64,000 nucleotides of DNA from Arthrobacter sp. FB24 (GCF_000196235.1 NC_008541.1:1116001-1180000), one strand, 5' to 3'; counted from the stretch's first letter, positions 46,526 through 55,520 are shown. Made by a program: numbers and translations. The notes: generated from the sequence alone by a model not told the origin.

Positions 46526-48043
46526 CTACACACCGGTGTAAACGGTCTTGCCCCAGGTGAAGAAGTCAAGTGCGGACTTCCCCTGTTCGCGGAACGTGTT
46601 GGTGGAGGAGTCCTTCACACCGCCGAACGGCACGTTAAGGTCCAGGCCTGCCGTCGGCCGGTTGACCTTGACCACGCCGGCCTGGGCCCTTGCGGCGAAG
46701 TCGGTGGCGCGCGCCAGGGAATCCGTGCAGATGCCGGCGGTGAGGCCATAGCGGGAATCGTTGATGGCGGCGAGCCCTGCCTCATAGTCAGACACTTCCA
46801 GCACCGTCACCACAGGTCCGAAGATTTCCTCGGTAACGGCGGCGTCGTCGAACGGCAGGCCGGTGAGCACGGCAGGCGGGAAGAACAGCGGACGGTTCGC
46901 GTCGCCGTCGTGCGTTCCGTCCAGGATGCCGGAACCGGCCAGCAGCGTTGCTCCGCGTTCGACGGCGGAACGCACCGCCGCGGTGTTCTGCGCGAACTGC
47001 TGGCTGCTCACCACGGCGCCCATGGCGGCGTCCATGCCGTCGCCGGGGGTGTACGCAGCGGCTTCCTCGGTGAGTGCTTCAAGGAATGCGGCGCGGATGC
47101 CCGGGGTGACGTAGACGCGGGAGGTTGCTGTGCAGGCCTGGCCGGTCAGCCCGAACGCGCCGGCGGCCACCACCTTGGCGGCCTTGCGGGCATCGGCGTC
47201 GTCCAGTACCAGGACGCCGTTCTTGCCGCCCATTTCCAGCTGCACGCGGGCCCGGCGGGTGTTCAGGATTTCCTGCAGCCCCAGCCCCACGTTGGTGGAA
47301 CCGGTGAAGGACAGCCCGGCGATGCGCGGGTCACGGGCCAGGGCGTCGCCCACCACGCGGCCCTTGCCGTGCACCACGTTGAACACTCCGGCGGGCAGCC
47401 CCGCGTCCTGCAGGGCACGGGCGAGGTGGGTGGCGGAGAGCGGCGTCAGCTCGGCAGGCTTAATAACCACGGCGTTGCCGCTGATCAGTGCGGGGGCGGA
47501 TTTCCACGCGGGGATGGCGATGGGGAAGTTCCACGGGGTGATGAGGCCGACGACGCCGAGCGGCTCGCGGCGGGTGGTGATGGTGGTGTCCGGCAGTCCG
47601 CTGGGCAGCACCTCGCCGGTGGCGGCCCAGCCCAGGGAACCGAAGAAGCGCAGCACGTCGGAGGCACGTTTGACCTCGCCTTTGGCTTCCGCGAAGGTCT
47701 TGCCTTCCTCGCGGACCAGGTCTTCGGCGATGACGCTCTGGCGTTCGATCAGCAGGTTGCCGGCAGCGATGAGGATGGCGCCGCGGGACGGTGCCGGCAG
47801 GGCGGCCCAGGCCGGCTGCGCGGCAGTGGCGGCGGCAATGGCAGCGTCCACGTCCGCGGCCGTTCCGCTGGGGGAGAGGGCCGCGAGTTCGTCCGGGCTG
47901 GCCGGATTGAACCGCTCGGTGTCGGCTTGGCCCAGCCATTCGCCGTTGATGAGGTGCCGGGCGGTCAGGAGTTCGCGTTCGGTGGAAGCGGACGTGGCAG
48001 TGGAATCGGTGGCGGTGGAGACGTCGGTCGCTGTGGAAGTCAT
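46526..48043 (-). CDS. Aldehyde dehydrogenase (ketoglutarate-semialdehyde or vanillin dehydrogenase type)
   Basis: A 505-residue NAD(P)-dependent enzyme. The NAD site is in GLITPWNFPIAIPAWKSAPAL and GLSFTGSTNVG. The catalytic Glu is in QLEMGGKNG and the nucleophilic Cys in LTGQACTATSR. EEIFGPVVTVLEV and LDLNVPFGGVKDSS lie toward the end. The GQxCTATSR form is seen in alpha-ketoglutarate-semialdehyde dehydrogenases. The start ATG follows AAGGA. A Thr/Ser-rich N-terminus of about 20 residues (TATDVSTATDSTATSAST) is unusual. It would oxidise the aldehyde released by the DapA-family lyase upstream. Confidence 0.93.
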   Translation of the reverse strand: MTSTATDVSTATDSTATSASTERELLTARHLINGEWLGQADTERFNPASPDELAALSPSGTAADVDAAIAAATAAQPAWAALPAPSRGAILIAAGNLLIERQSVIAEDLVREEGKTFAEAKGEVKRASDVLRFFGSLGWAATGEVLPSGLPDTTITTRREPLGVVGLITPWNFPIAIPAWKSAPALISGNAVVIKPAELTPLSATHLARALQDAGLPAGVFNVVHGKGRVVGDALARDPRIAGLSFTGSTNVGLGLQEILNTRRARVQLEMGGKNGVLVLDDADARKAAKVVAAGAFGLTGQACTATSRVYVTPGIRAAFLEALTEEAAAYTPGDGMDAAMGAVVSSQQFAQNTAAVRSAVERGATLLAGSGILDGTHDGDANRPLFFPPAVLTGLPFDDAAVTEEIFGPVVTVLEVSDYEAGLAAINDSRYGLTAGICTDSLARATDFAARAQAGVVKVNRPTAGLDLNVPFGGVKDSSTNTFREQGKSALDFFTWGKTVYTGV

Positions 48044-48075
48044 GGTGTTCCTTAGAAAGATCGTGAGTGGGGGCG

Positions 48076-48864
48076 CTACAGGCTGCGGATCAGGCCGCCG
48101 TCGCACCGGAGCGCGATGCCGGTGATGTACGACGCCGGGGCGCTGCAGAGGAAGGCGGCAGCGGCGCCGAACTCCTCGGGTTCGCCGTAGCGGCGGGCGG
48201 GGATGGTCTTGCGGGACTCGAGCTGGATGTCCTCAACCGTGGTGCCGCGGCGTTTGGCTGCGGCCTGGTCGAGCTGGGCAACGCGGTCGGTGGCGATCCG
48301 TCCCGGCAGGAGCATGTTCACCGTGACGGCGTCCAGGGCCACCTCGGCGGCGAGGGTTTTGAGGTAGCCGGCCAGTGCGGCCCGGCCTGTGTTGGAGACC
48401 GCCAGGTTGGGCAGAGGCGCCACCACTCCGCTGGATCCGACGGCGAGGATGCGGCCCCAGCGCCGTTCCCGCATGCCCGGAAGAACGCGGGAGATCAGGG
48501 CGTGGTGCGGCTTGACCAGCAGCTCGAAGGCCGCGGCGATGTCCTCGGAGCTGAGCGTTGCGGCGGCCCCGGGCTTGGGGCCGGGGCCGTTCAGCACCAG
48601 AATGTCGACGGGGCCGAGGTCCGCCACGGTCTGTTCGACGGCGGCCTCGATGCCTTCCGCCGTGGTGAGGTCCGCCTCGATGGGGATCGCACCCGTGCCA
48701 TAAGCGGTATGCAGCTCGGCAGCGATCTCCTTGGCACGGTCGCGGCGGCGGCCGGTGACCGCCACGCGAACGCCCTCTGCGGACAAGGCGCGGGCCACGG
48801 CCAGGCCCAGACCGCCGGTTGAGGCGGCCACGAGTGCGGTTTTTCCGGCGATTCCCAAGTCCAT
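48076..48864 (-). CDS. SDR-fold protein lacking the usual Tyr-Lys pair
   Basis: A 262-residue protein of the short-chain dehydrogenase fold. The cofactor region is ALVAASTGGLGLAVA, with RRR following strand 2 (TGRRRDR, suggesting NADPH). LVLNGPGP replaces NNAG and GSSGVVAPL supplies the Ser. Where most SDRs have Y-x-x-x-K, this one reads NLAVSNTGRAALAG, so both catalytic residues are replaced (Ser-Asn...Arg). A known divergent SDR branch has this SN-x-x-R type site. The start overlaps the stop of the DapA-family gene (TGATG), with AGGGAG inside that gene. Confidence 0.9.
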   Translation of the reverse strand: MDLGIAGKTALVAASTGGLGLAVARALSAEGVRVAVTGRRRDRAKEIAAELHTAYGTGAIPIEADLTTAEGIEAAVEQTVADLGPVDILVLNGPGPKPGAAATLSSEDIAAAFELLVKPHHALISRVLPGMRERRWGRILAVGSSGVVAPLPNLAVSNTGRAALAGYLKTLAAEVALDAVTVNMLLPGRIATDRVAQLDQAAAKRRGTTVEDIQLESRKTIPARRYGEPEEFGAAAAFLCSAPASYITGIALRCDGGLIRSL

Positions 48865-49859
48865 CAGAAACTCCCTACTGAGCTGTGGTGGTCCGCAATG
48901 TGCGGTGCACCGGCGGGTACGTCCGCGCGTGCTTCCAGCGCGGCAGCGGCTTCCCGCAGGTGCGTGAGCATGCCGTAGCGCAGCCTCTCCGGGAACTCCG
49001 CGGCCGGAGCCCGGACGCCCGCGTCCTTGACTAAGCCGCGCTTCAGCAGGCATTCCTTACGGACGGCCAGGGCGATCTTTGCCTGCTGCTCGAAGTTGAT
49101 CAGCGGCAGGTACGGCAGCAGCTGGTCGCGGGCGGCTTCATAGCCGTCGCGCTGCCAGGCCCGGACACAGGCGATCAGCGCCTCCGGGTAGGAGAAACCG
49201 GTCATGGCGCCGGCCGCGCCGGCCATGAGCTCGTCCAGCAGTCCCTGCCCGCCGAGCCCGCCGAAGACGGACACCCTGCCAACCAGCGCGGCTGTCAGCT
49301 CCGCGATGGCCACGCTGGTGGGCGGCGCTTCCGCCTTCACCGCGACCACGAAGCTGCACCACTTCGCCACGGAAATGAGTGCAGGGGTGCTGATGCTGAC
49401 GCCGCTGGCCAGGGGGTAATCCTGCAGCACCACCTTGGCGCCGGTGGCCCGGTGGATGGCGTCCAGGTGGGCGATCACCACCTCGGGCCGGGGCGAGTTG
49501 GCCTGGACCATCACGGCGGCCAGGCGCTCGCCGGCCACGGCCTGGGCAGCCTTGATTTCGTCGATGGCGGGGCGGGCGGACAGCGCAGTGATGCCGACAA
49601 CCAGCGGGAGGTCCGTGCATTCGACCGCGATGTCAAGGACCTGGCGGCGTTCCTCCGCGGTCAGCGCCGCGGCCTCGCCGAACACACCCAGGACGGTCAG
49701 CCCGGTAGCGCCGATAGCTTCGTAGTGCTCCACGAGCCCGGACAGGCTGTCCAGGTCCACGTCCAGCGTGCTGCCCTGGAAGGGTGTTGCCACCACGCCC
49801 CAGACGCCCGGTGACAGTGACTCGCGTGCCGGGGTGTCCATTGAGGGTGCGTCTTGCAT
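48864..49859 (-). CDS. DapA-family (dihydrodipicolinate synthase/NAL) lyase
   Basis: A 331-residue class I aldolase/dehydratase with a TIM-barrel fold. It has the N-terminal VWGVVATPF, GVFGEAAALTAEERRQV in place of the family's GTTGE, the catalytic Tyr in VVLQDYPLASG and the Schiff-base Lys in VVAVKAEAPPT. The C-terminal extension is helical. The family includes DapA, N-acetylneuraminate lyase, keto-deoxy-acid dehydratases and hydratase-aldolases acting on aromatic side chains. The ATG at 49859 has AAGGAG; a second ATG 18 bases on is possible. It is placed between the enoyl-CoA hydratase and SDR genes of the same operon. Confidence 0.92.
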   Translation of the reverse strand: MQDAPSMDTPARESLSPGVWGVVATPFQGSTLDVDLDSLSGLVEHYEAIGATGLTVLGVFGEAAALTAEERRQVLDIAVECTDLPLVVGITALSARPAIDEIKAAQAVAGERLAAVMVQANSPRPEVVIAHLDAIHRATGAKVVLQDYPLASGVSISTPALISVAKWCSFVVAVKAEAPPTSVAIAELTAALVGRVSVFGGLGGQGLLDELMAGAAGAMTGFSYPEALIACVRAWQRDGYEAARDQLLPYLPLINFEQQAKIALAVRKECLLKRGLVKDAGVRAPAAEFPERLRYGMLTHLREAAAALEARADVPAGAPHIADHHSSVGSF

Positions 49860-49897
49860 CGGGTTCTCCTTTCGTTCGTTATGCATCTCGTTCTGCA

Positions 49898-50728
49898 TCA
49901 GCGGCCCGGCCAGACCGGCCGCCGCTTTTCCTGGAAGGCACGGACGCCTTCGGCCGAGTCCTCGCTGTCCAGTGCGGCCATGAGGGCCGGCAGCCGGAGC
50001 CCGCGGGCCTCCTTGGCGGGCAAATGCCCGGTCTGCGTGACCATCTGCTTCACTGCCCGGACGGACGTGGGGGCGCAGGCCAGAATCTGGTCCACCCAGC
50101 GCTGCACGGCGGCGTCGAGCTCGTCTGCCGGGACCACCTCGTTGACCAGCCCCATCGTCTGCATCTCCGCCGCGTCCGCTTTCCGGCCGGTCAGGAGCAT
50201 ACCCATCGCCTGGGTGTGGGGGATGCGCCGCACCAGCTGGTGGATGCCGCCGTCGAGCGCTAAACGCCCCACGCGCGGTTCCGTCAGCCCGAACCTGGCG
50301 TTCTCCGACGCCACCACGATGTCCGCGCCGAGCACGATCTCCATGCCGCCGCCCAGCGCATAGCCGTTCACCCGGGCGATCACCGGCACGTCGAGCGACG
50401 TGCGCAGGCTCAACCCGCCGAATCCGTTCGGGTCCAGGCCGGCCCAATACTCCAGGCCGGTCTTGTCCACGGCGGCGGCGGACATGTCCGCCCCGACGCA
50501 GAAGGCGCGGGTCCCGGCGCCGGTGATCACCACGGCGCGCACGTCCGGATCGGCCTCCAGCTGGTCCCAGATCCCGTTGAGCCGGGCCTGGGCGGTGCCG
50601 TCGACGGCGTTGAGCACGTGCTGCCGGTCGATCACCACCGTGGCCACATGGTTCTCGATGGTCAGGGTGACCTGGTCCACTGCGTTCGAGACGGCCGTCG
50701 CCGCGGGAGCCTCGGAAATCGCCGTCAC
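49898..50728 (-). CDS. Enoyl-CoA hydratase/isomerase family protein
   Basis: A 276-residue crotonase-fold enzyme. The oxyanion-hole segments are RAFCVGADMSAA and NGYALGGGMEIVLGADIVVASE. The acid/base region is GLTEPRVGRLALDGGIHQL, where the second Glu of classical hydratases seems replaced, so the reaction may be a lyase or isomerase variant. It overlaps the CoA-transferase gene by ATGA (start in that gene's stop), showing coupled expression. It presumably hydrates or cleaves the CoA thioester made by that transferase. Confidence 0.92.
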   Translation of the reverse strand: MTAISEAPAATAVSNAVDQVTLTIENHVATVVIDRQHVLNAVDGTAQARLNGIWDQLEADPDVRAVVITGAGTRAFCVGADMSAAAVDKTGLEYWAGLDPNGFGGLSLRTSLDVPVIARVNGYALGGGMEIVLGADIVVASENARFGLTEPRVGRLALDGGIHQLVRRIPHTQAMGMLLTGRKADAAEMQTMGLVNEVVPADELDAAVQRWVDQILACAPTSVRAVKQMVTQTGHLPAKEARGLRLPALMAALDSEDSAEGVRAFQEKRRPVWPGR

Positions 50729-51984
50729 CGGAGCACCCCCAGCTGCTGCAGCCGCGCGATGGTCTCCTCATCGAACCCGTTCTCCAGCAGGACCTCCACG
50801 TTGTGCTCGCCCAGCCGGGGCGCCGCGCGCCGGACGGTGGGAGGCGTGGCGGAGAGCCGGATGGGCGCGTTGAGCATGCGCACGGTCCCGACGCCGGGGT
50901 GTTCGGCCTCGACGATCATGCCGTTGGCCTCGGTCTGGGCATCGGCCAGGGCCTGCTCCAGGGTGTGGACCGGGGCGTTGAGCAGCCCCTGGTCTTCCAG
51001 CTTGCCGGTCCAGTACTCGGTGGTGTTGGTGGCGATGCGCTCGCGGAAGATGGCCTGCAGCGCCGGCTTGTGCGCGAACTGCTGCTCCAGGTTGGCGAAC
51101 TCGGGCCGCTGCGTAAGGTCCTCGTCCAGCCCGAGGGCTTCGGAGATGCGGGCCAGCGGGTCCGGAGTGAAACCGCCCACCATGCAGACGGCGCCGTCGG
51201 TGGTCTCGAACACTCCGCTGAGCGGCATGGCGCCCCAGTTGACCTCGTAGCCGCGGTTGAGCTGCATGCACGCCTCCTGCATCTGCAGGTGCAGCATGGA
51301 GTCGTACATGGTCACCTCCACCTTCTGGCCGACGCCGGAGGTTTCCCGGGTGCGCAGTGCCAGCAGGATGCCCTGCATGAGGTGCATGCCGGTGATGTAG
51401 TCGCAGAGGGTGGTGGGGTAGATGGACGGCTTCTGGTCGTCCGATTCCCGCCGCCACATCACACCGGAGTAGGCCTGCGCGATCGCGTCCTGGCCGCCCT
51501 TGTGCGAGTACGGGCCCACGGGGCCGAAGCCGGTGCCCGAGGCCCAGATGATGCCGGGGTTCTCGGCCTTGAGTTCCTCGTAGCCGAAGCCCATCCGCTC
51601 CATCACACCGGAGCGGAAGTTGCTGACCACCACGTCGGCGTCCGCCATGATGGCGTGCAGCACGTTCCGGCCTTCCTCGGTGCGCGTGTCGATGGAGACG
51701 CTGCGCTTGTTCCGGTTGATGGACAGGAAGATCGGGTTGTCCTGGCCGTCCTTGTCCGGGAACGAGTTGCGTGAGATGTCCCCGGCGCCGGGGCGTTCCA
51801 CCTTGATGATGTCCGCGCCATAGTCGCCCAGCATCTGCGTGCAGGACGGGCCCATGAACACCTGGGTGAAGTCCACGATCTTGATGCCGTCCAGCGGCAG
51901 CGGGGTGGCGGTGGGTTCCCCCGCGGCGGCGGGCGCCGCCGTCGTGCGTTCCAGCTCTGCCGTTTCCAGGGTCACGGTGCTCAT
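50725..51984 (-). CDS. Class III CoA-transferase (CaiB/BaiF family)
   Basis: A 419-residue enzyme that moves CoA between carboxylic acids through an aspartyl thioester. It has LDGIKIVDFTQVFMGPSCTQMLGDYGADIIKVERPGAGD at the N-terminus, the NRNKRSVSIDTRTEEGR motif, the probable catalytic Asp in TTLCDYITGMHL and a long C-terminal small domain. An N-terminal Thr/Ala extension of about 25 residues is present. Overlaps (ATGA) with both neighbours show tight operon structure. In this operon it should activate the imported acid without ATP. Confidence 0.94.
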   Translation of the reverse strand: MSTVTLETAELERTTAAPAAAGEPTATPLPLDGIKIVDFTQVFMGPSCTQMLGDYGADIIKVERPGAGDISRNSFPDKDGQDNPIFLSINRNKRSVSIDTRTEEGRNVLHAIMADADVVVSNFRSGVMERMGFGYEELKAENPGIIWASGTGFGPVGPYSHKGGQDAIAQAYSGVMWRRESDDQKPSIYPTTLCDYITGMHLMQGILLALRTRETSGVGQKVEVTMYDSMLHLQMQEACMQLNRGYEVNWGAMPLSGVFETTDGAVCMVGGFTPDPLARISEALGLDEDLTQRPEFANLEQQFAHKPALQAIFRERIATNTTEYWTGKLEDQGLLNAPVHTLEQALADAQTEANGMIVEAEHPGVGTVRMLNAPIRLSATPPTVRRAAPRLGEHNVEVLLENGFDEETIARLQQLGVLR

Positions 51985-53363
51985 GCCGGGACCGCCGCAT
52001 CGGCGTCAACGGTGGCGTTCGACGACGGGACGTCGCCCGGGTCGGCGCCGTGCCGGCGCATGCCCTGCTGGATGTCCAGGGCGGACACGTCGCGGACCAG
52101 AAGGCTGTTCTCGACGGCGAGTGCCGCTGCGACGCCGACGGCCTGGCCCATGGCCATGCAGGGCGGGATCTCGCGGGACATCTTCTGCGCCTCCGGGGTG
52201 GCTGAGTAGTGGCGTCCGGCGACGAGGAGCTGGTCCACTTCCTTGGGCAGCAGCGAGCGGTACGGGTAGTAGTAGTCGCGGCCGCGGGCCACGGTGTCGG
52301 CGAAGTGCCGGCGCTGGGTGACGTCGTCCTTGGTCATGACGTACTCGCCCTGAAGCAGGCGGGTCTGGCGGACGCCCATCTGGGAGGCGACGTCCAGCAT
52401 GTAGCAGTTCTCGAAGCCGGGGAGGTTGGCGCGGACGTAGTCCACTGCCTCGGAGATCCGGTCGCGGGCGGCGAACTCGGCGGCCGTCATGTCCGCCGGG
52501 TCCGTGCCGTCGAAGCCGGTCATGTGCGGGGCGTTGCACCAGACCACGCCGTCGATGGGGGTCTTGAGCCACCACAGTTCCCAGGCGCCGCCGAGGAGGC
52601 GCTTGATCTTGCGGTTGATGGCGCGGGCTTCCTTCGGGTTGGCCTGCTCGAACGCCTCTGCCGCGGCGGTATCCACGTTGCCCAGGCGGAAGACGAGCGT
52701 GGTGAGGTAGTTGTCCTTGGCGTAGCTGGCGCCGGCCCGGGAAGCGACGTCGATGTCGCCGGTGGTGTCGATGACGACGTCCGCCATGAAGGCCTGCGGG
52801 CCCAGCTTGGTCTCGCAGATGACGCCCTTGATCACGCCGTTGTCCACGATGGGGCGGGAAAACCAGGAGTGCAGGCGGAGGTCCACGCCGGCCTCGCGGA
52901 CCAGGTCGTTGGAGACGCGCTTCCAGCCGTCCGGGTCGAAGGCCGCGGCGTAGCAGATGGGCTTGGGGTTGGTGTGGGAGTGGAAGTCGAATGTGCCGTA
53001 GCGGCCCCACTTGTTCCAGAGTTCCTCGGAGGTCTTGCGGTCATCCGCCGGCGGTACGACGGCGAGGCCCAGCTTCTGCAGGCGCTCCACGTATTCGGAC
53101 ACGATGCCGGTGACGGTGATTTCCTGGCCGTTGATCATGTCGTCCAACACCAGCACCATTCCGCCGGAAGCGAGGCCGCCGAGGGATGAGTAGCGTTCCA
53201 GCAGGGTGACCTTGGCGCCGGAGCGGGCTGCGGTGACGGCTGCGGCCACACCTGCGGGGCCACCGCCGACCACCAGGACGTTGGAACGTGAGATGACCGG
53301 GGCGGTGAGGTCCGCCGTCGTGGTGCTGAGTTCCAGGGAGGTGAAAGTTGCGGGGGAGGTCAT
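51981..53363 (-). CDS. FAD-dependent oxidoreductase (FAD_oxidored family)
   Basis: About 460 residues. The FAD-binding dinucleotide fold is VLVVGGGPAGVAAAVTAARSGAKVTLLER. SSLGGLASGGMV and ADVVIDTTGDIDVASRAGA are characteristic of the PF12831-type flavoproteins, as is the C-terminal LLVAGRHYSATPEAQ..MAMGQAVGVAAAL. The ATG at 53363 follows AAGGA. An upstream in-frame start would run into the MFS gene. It is coupled to the CoA-transferase gene by ATGA. Relatives oxidise or reduce polycarboxylates or act in aromatic compound breakdown. The ferredoxin at the operon end could be its electron partner. Confidence 0.92.
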   Translation of the reverse strand: MTSPATFTSLELSTTTADLTAPVISRSNVLVVGGGPAGVAAAVTAARSGAKVTLLERYSSLGGLASGGMVLVLDDMINGQEITVTGIVSEYVERLQKLGLAVVPPADDRKTSEELWNKWGRYGTFDFHSHTNPKPICYAAAFDPDGWKRVSNDLVREAGVDLRLHSWFSRPIVDNGVIKGVICETKLGPQAFMADVVIDTTGDIDVASRAGASYAKDNYLTTLVFRLGNVDTAAAEAFEQANPKEARAINRKIKRLLGGAWELWWLKTPIDGVVWCNAPHMTGFDGTDPADMTAAEFAARDRISEAVDYVRANLPGFENCYMLDVASQMGVRQTRLLQGEYVMTKDDVTQRRHFADTVARGRDYYYPYRSLLPKEVDQLLVAGRHYSATPEAQKMSREIPPCMAMGQAVGVAAALAVENSLLVRDVSALDIQQGMRRHGADPGDVPSSNATVDADAAVPA

Positions 53364-53373
53364 GGGGGAGTCC

Positions 53374-54723
53374 TTACTTTCCGACGAAGATGCCATTGGA
53401 GCGGCGTGCGGCGAGGTAGAAAACGATGCTGAGGATGGAGAGAACGGCCACGTAGACCGGGAAGATCCAGCTGAGGTTCAGGGATTGGAACCAGACCAGC
53501 AGGTAGGAGGCGGTGCCGCCGAAGAGTGCGACGCCGATTCCATAGCCCAGGGCTACGCCTGTGCCGCGGATGTTCTTGGGCATCAGGGAGGAGCTGACCA
53601 CGTTGTAGAGGGTCATGTTGAGCACCAGGACAACGGAGCCGCCAAGGAGGACGGCTGCGAAGCCGCCGATGCCCGGCTGGACGTAGAAGAGCATGAGGAA
53701 CACAGACGGGATCGCCAGGATGCGGGTGATCAGGAACCAGCGGGACATCGACTTGCCGTCGGTCAGCTTGCCGATGATCCAGCTGCCTGCCACCAGGATG
53801 ACGCCCAGGACGGTGGTGAGGGCGAAGACGGCGGTGGGGTCTTCCTTGAACCCGCTGCGGGCAGCGCTGGGAAGGCCGACGTTCCAGGCGTAGTTGTAGG
53901 CCTGTGCTGCGCCCACCACGAAGATGATGGCCAGGACGGAGAGCCAGTGCCTGCGGACTCCGGACCAGACGGCGCGGGGAGTGTTGCTGGCCATTTCCTC
54001 GGCCTCGAGGGTTTCCGGGAGCGAACGGCGGAGGTAGAGGACCACGAAACCGAAGAGTGCGCCGATGATGAACGGCACGCGCCAGCCCCACTCGGCCATG
54101 ACGGCACCGCCGAGGGTGAGGCTGCAGAGGAAGCTGATCAGCGAGGCCAGCAGTATGCCGATGTTCACGTAGAAGCTCATCAGGCCGGCGACGTAGCCTT
54201 CACGGCCTTCGGGCGCCAGCTCCAGGGCATGGGACGTTGAAAGCGGGGCTTCGATGCCCGTGGAAATGCCCTGCAGCACGCGGCAGACCAGCAGGATGAT
54301 GCCGGCCCAGACGCCGATCTGCTGGTAGCTCGGCGTGACGGCGATGATCAGCGTGGTGCCGGCCATCAGCATGATGGACAGCAGCATCACCCGGCGGCGG
54401 CCCACCCTGTCCGCCAGGGTGCCGAGCAGGATCCCGCCCAGCGGACGGAAGGCGAATCCGACGGCGAACACGGCCAAAGCATTCAAGGTGGCGGAGAGCG
54501 GATCGGTGTTGGGGAAGAAGTTGGGCCCGATGAAGGCCGAGAGGAGGCCGAAGACCATCCAGTCATACCATTCCAGGGCGTTGCCGAGGCCAAGGCCCAG
54601 CAGCCCCTTGCGGACCTCGGGGGTGAATTTTTCGTTGGAGCGGGTGGGGGATGAGTGGCTGGTGCCTGGTGACGGGACAACGTTGTCCGTCCCTCGGGGG
54701 TCCGTCGTTTGTGTTTCGAGCAT
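53374..54723 (-). CDS. MFS transporter, metabolite:H+ symporter type
   Basis: A 449-residue inner-membrane protein with about twelve helices. The N-terminal region has LGLGLGNALEWYDWMVFGLLSAFIGPNFF and FRPLGGILLGTLADRVGRRRVM, the hallmark of the MHS family (importers of organic acids such as citrate, ketoglutarate or shikimate). The loop signature (GxxxDRxGRR) is intact. The ATG follows AAGGACAC. It is the first structural gene after the regulator, with 10 bases to the next gene. It likely imports the operon substrate, probably a carboxylic acid. Confidence 0.93.
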   Translation of the reverse strand: MLETQTTDPRGTDNVVPSPGTSHSSPTRSNEKFTPEVRKGLLGLGLGNALEWYDWMVFGLLSAFIGPNFFPNTDPLSATLNALAVFAVGFAFRPLGGILLGTLADRVGRRRVMLLSIMLMAGTTLIIAVTPSYQQIGVWAGIILLVCRVLQGISTGIEAPLSTSHALELAPEGREGYVAGLMSFYVNIGILLASLISFLCSLTLGGAVMAEWGWRVPFIIGALFGFVVLYLRRSLPETLEAEEMASNTPRAVWSGVRRHWLSVLAIIFVVGAAQAYNYAWNVGLPSAARSGFKEDPTAVFALTTVLGVILVAGSWIIGKLTDGKSMSRWFLITRILAIPSVFLMLFYVQPGIGGFAAVLLGGSVVLVLNMTLYNVVSSSLMPKNIRGTGVALGYGIGVALFGGTASYLLVWFQSLNLSWIFPVYVAVLSILSIVFYLAARRSNGIFVGK

Positions 54724-54886
54724 GGAAGTGTCCTTACGCTGACGCCGATGAGGGCGTGGGAGGGTATGACGCATCGACGCCCTGGAGGCAGGGCGGAAGA
54801 TGCGAACGATGCAAGGAGTGTCTGCGGCCACGGTGTGTGTCCGGACAGTTAGGGGAAAACGCTGGTGCCGGTTGGGGGCGGCAGGG

Positions 54887-55486
54887 TTACCACGCGTGTG
54901 GTGCGTTGACCCAGATGGCTACGCATACCTCTTCGTAGCTGTTTTTGTACCAGTGCGGGATCTCTGAGGAGTAGGTGATGGAATCGCCCTCCTCAAGGCT
55001 GTAGCAGACGCCGTCCAGGAAGACGTCCTTGCGGCCCGAGATGATGTAGCAGAACTCTTCTCCGCTGTGGGTGAAGGGTGTTCCGCTCGTGTCATGGCCC
55101 GGGGGCGTGCTGATCCACTGCGCTTCGATGTTTCCGTCACGGTTCGGGGTCAGCAGTTCGTGAACTGCTTCCCCTACCGACTCGCGGGTGACGTTTTTCA
55201 GGTTGCGTCGATCGGATTTTCGAACGACGGGCGACTTGGATTCATCCTGGCCGATGAAGAACCTCCCAACGGGAACGTCCAATCCGTGAGCCAGCTGTGC
55301 CAGCGTGGTGAAGGAAGGGTTGGCCAGGCCGCGTTCGATCTGGCTGACGATCGCTTGGCTGAGGCCGGTGATGTCCGAGAGCCGGGCGAGGGTCATGCCC
55401 TTTGCCTTGCGCATGGTGCGCACCTTGTTTCCGACAGTCGCCAGAAGTTCGCTGGTGGCCGGCGGGGCGGGGGTCTCGGTGGTCAT
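54887..55486 (-). CDS. XRE-family regulator with cupin domain
   Basis: A 199-residue transcription factor. The N-terminal helix-turn-helix (about residues 18-75) has MTLARLSDITGLSQAIVSQIERGLANPSFTTLAQLAHGLDVPVGRFF. The C-terminal cupin (about 115-195) has FTHSGEEFCYIISGRKDVFLDGVCYSLEEGDSITYSSEIPHWYKN, which probably binds the pathway effector. It precedes the transporter gene by 163 bases on the same strand, so it is the likely local regulator of the catabolic operon. A strong promoter and a palindrome overlap its start region, consistent with autoregulation. Confidence 0.93.
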   Translation of the reverse strand: MTTETPAPPATSELLATVGNKVRTMRKAKGMTLARLSDITGLSQAIVSQIERGLANPSFTTLAQLAHGLDVPVGRFFIGQDESKSPVVRKSDRRNLKNVTRESVGEAVHELLTPNRDGNIEAQWISTPPGHDTSGTPFTHSGEEFCYIISGRKDVFLDGVCYSLEEGDSITYSSEIPHWYKNSYEEVCVAIWVNAPHAW

Positions 55487-55503
55487 TGCCGCATCCTTCG
55501 TTG

Positions 55504-55517
55504 GTGAGCTAACTCAC
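55504..55517. promoter_or_regulatory. Candidate operator for the XRE-cupin regulator
   Basis: Inverted repeat GTGAG-CTAA-CTCAC lies between the -10 element and the start codon of the regulator gene, the expected position for autorepression. I find no second copy in the 163 bases before the transporter gene. Confidence 0.45.
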
Positions 55518-55520
55518 ACA

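Noticed and set aside
46412..48055. 547-codon plus-strand frame
   Set aside because: Antisense to the aldehyde dehydrogenase gene, Gly/Val/Arg-rich, no motifs.
48864..50771. 635-codon continuous frame spanning the DapA-family gene and the enoyl-CoA hydratase region
   Set aside because: Only the part from 49859 downward matches the family. The rest is antiphase to the hydratase gene.
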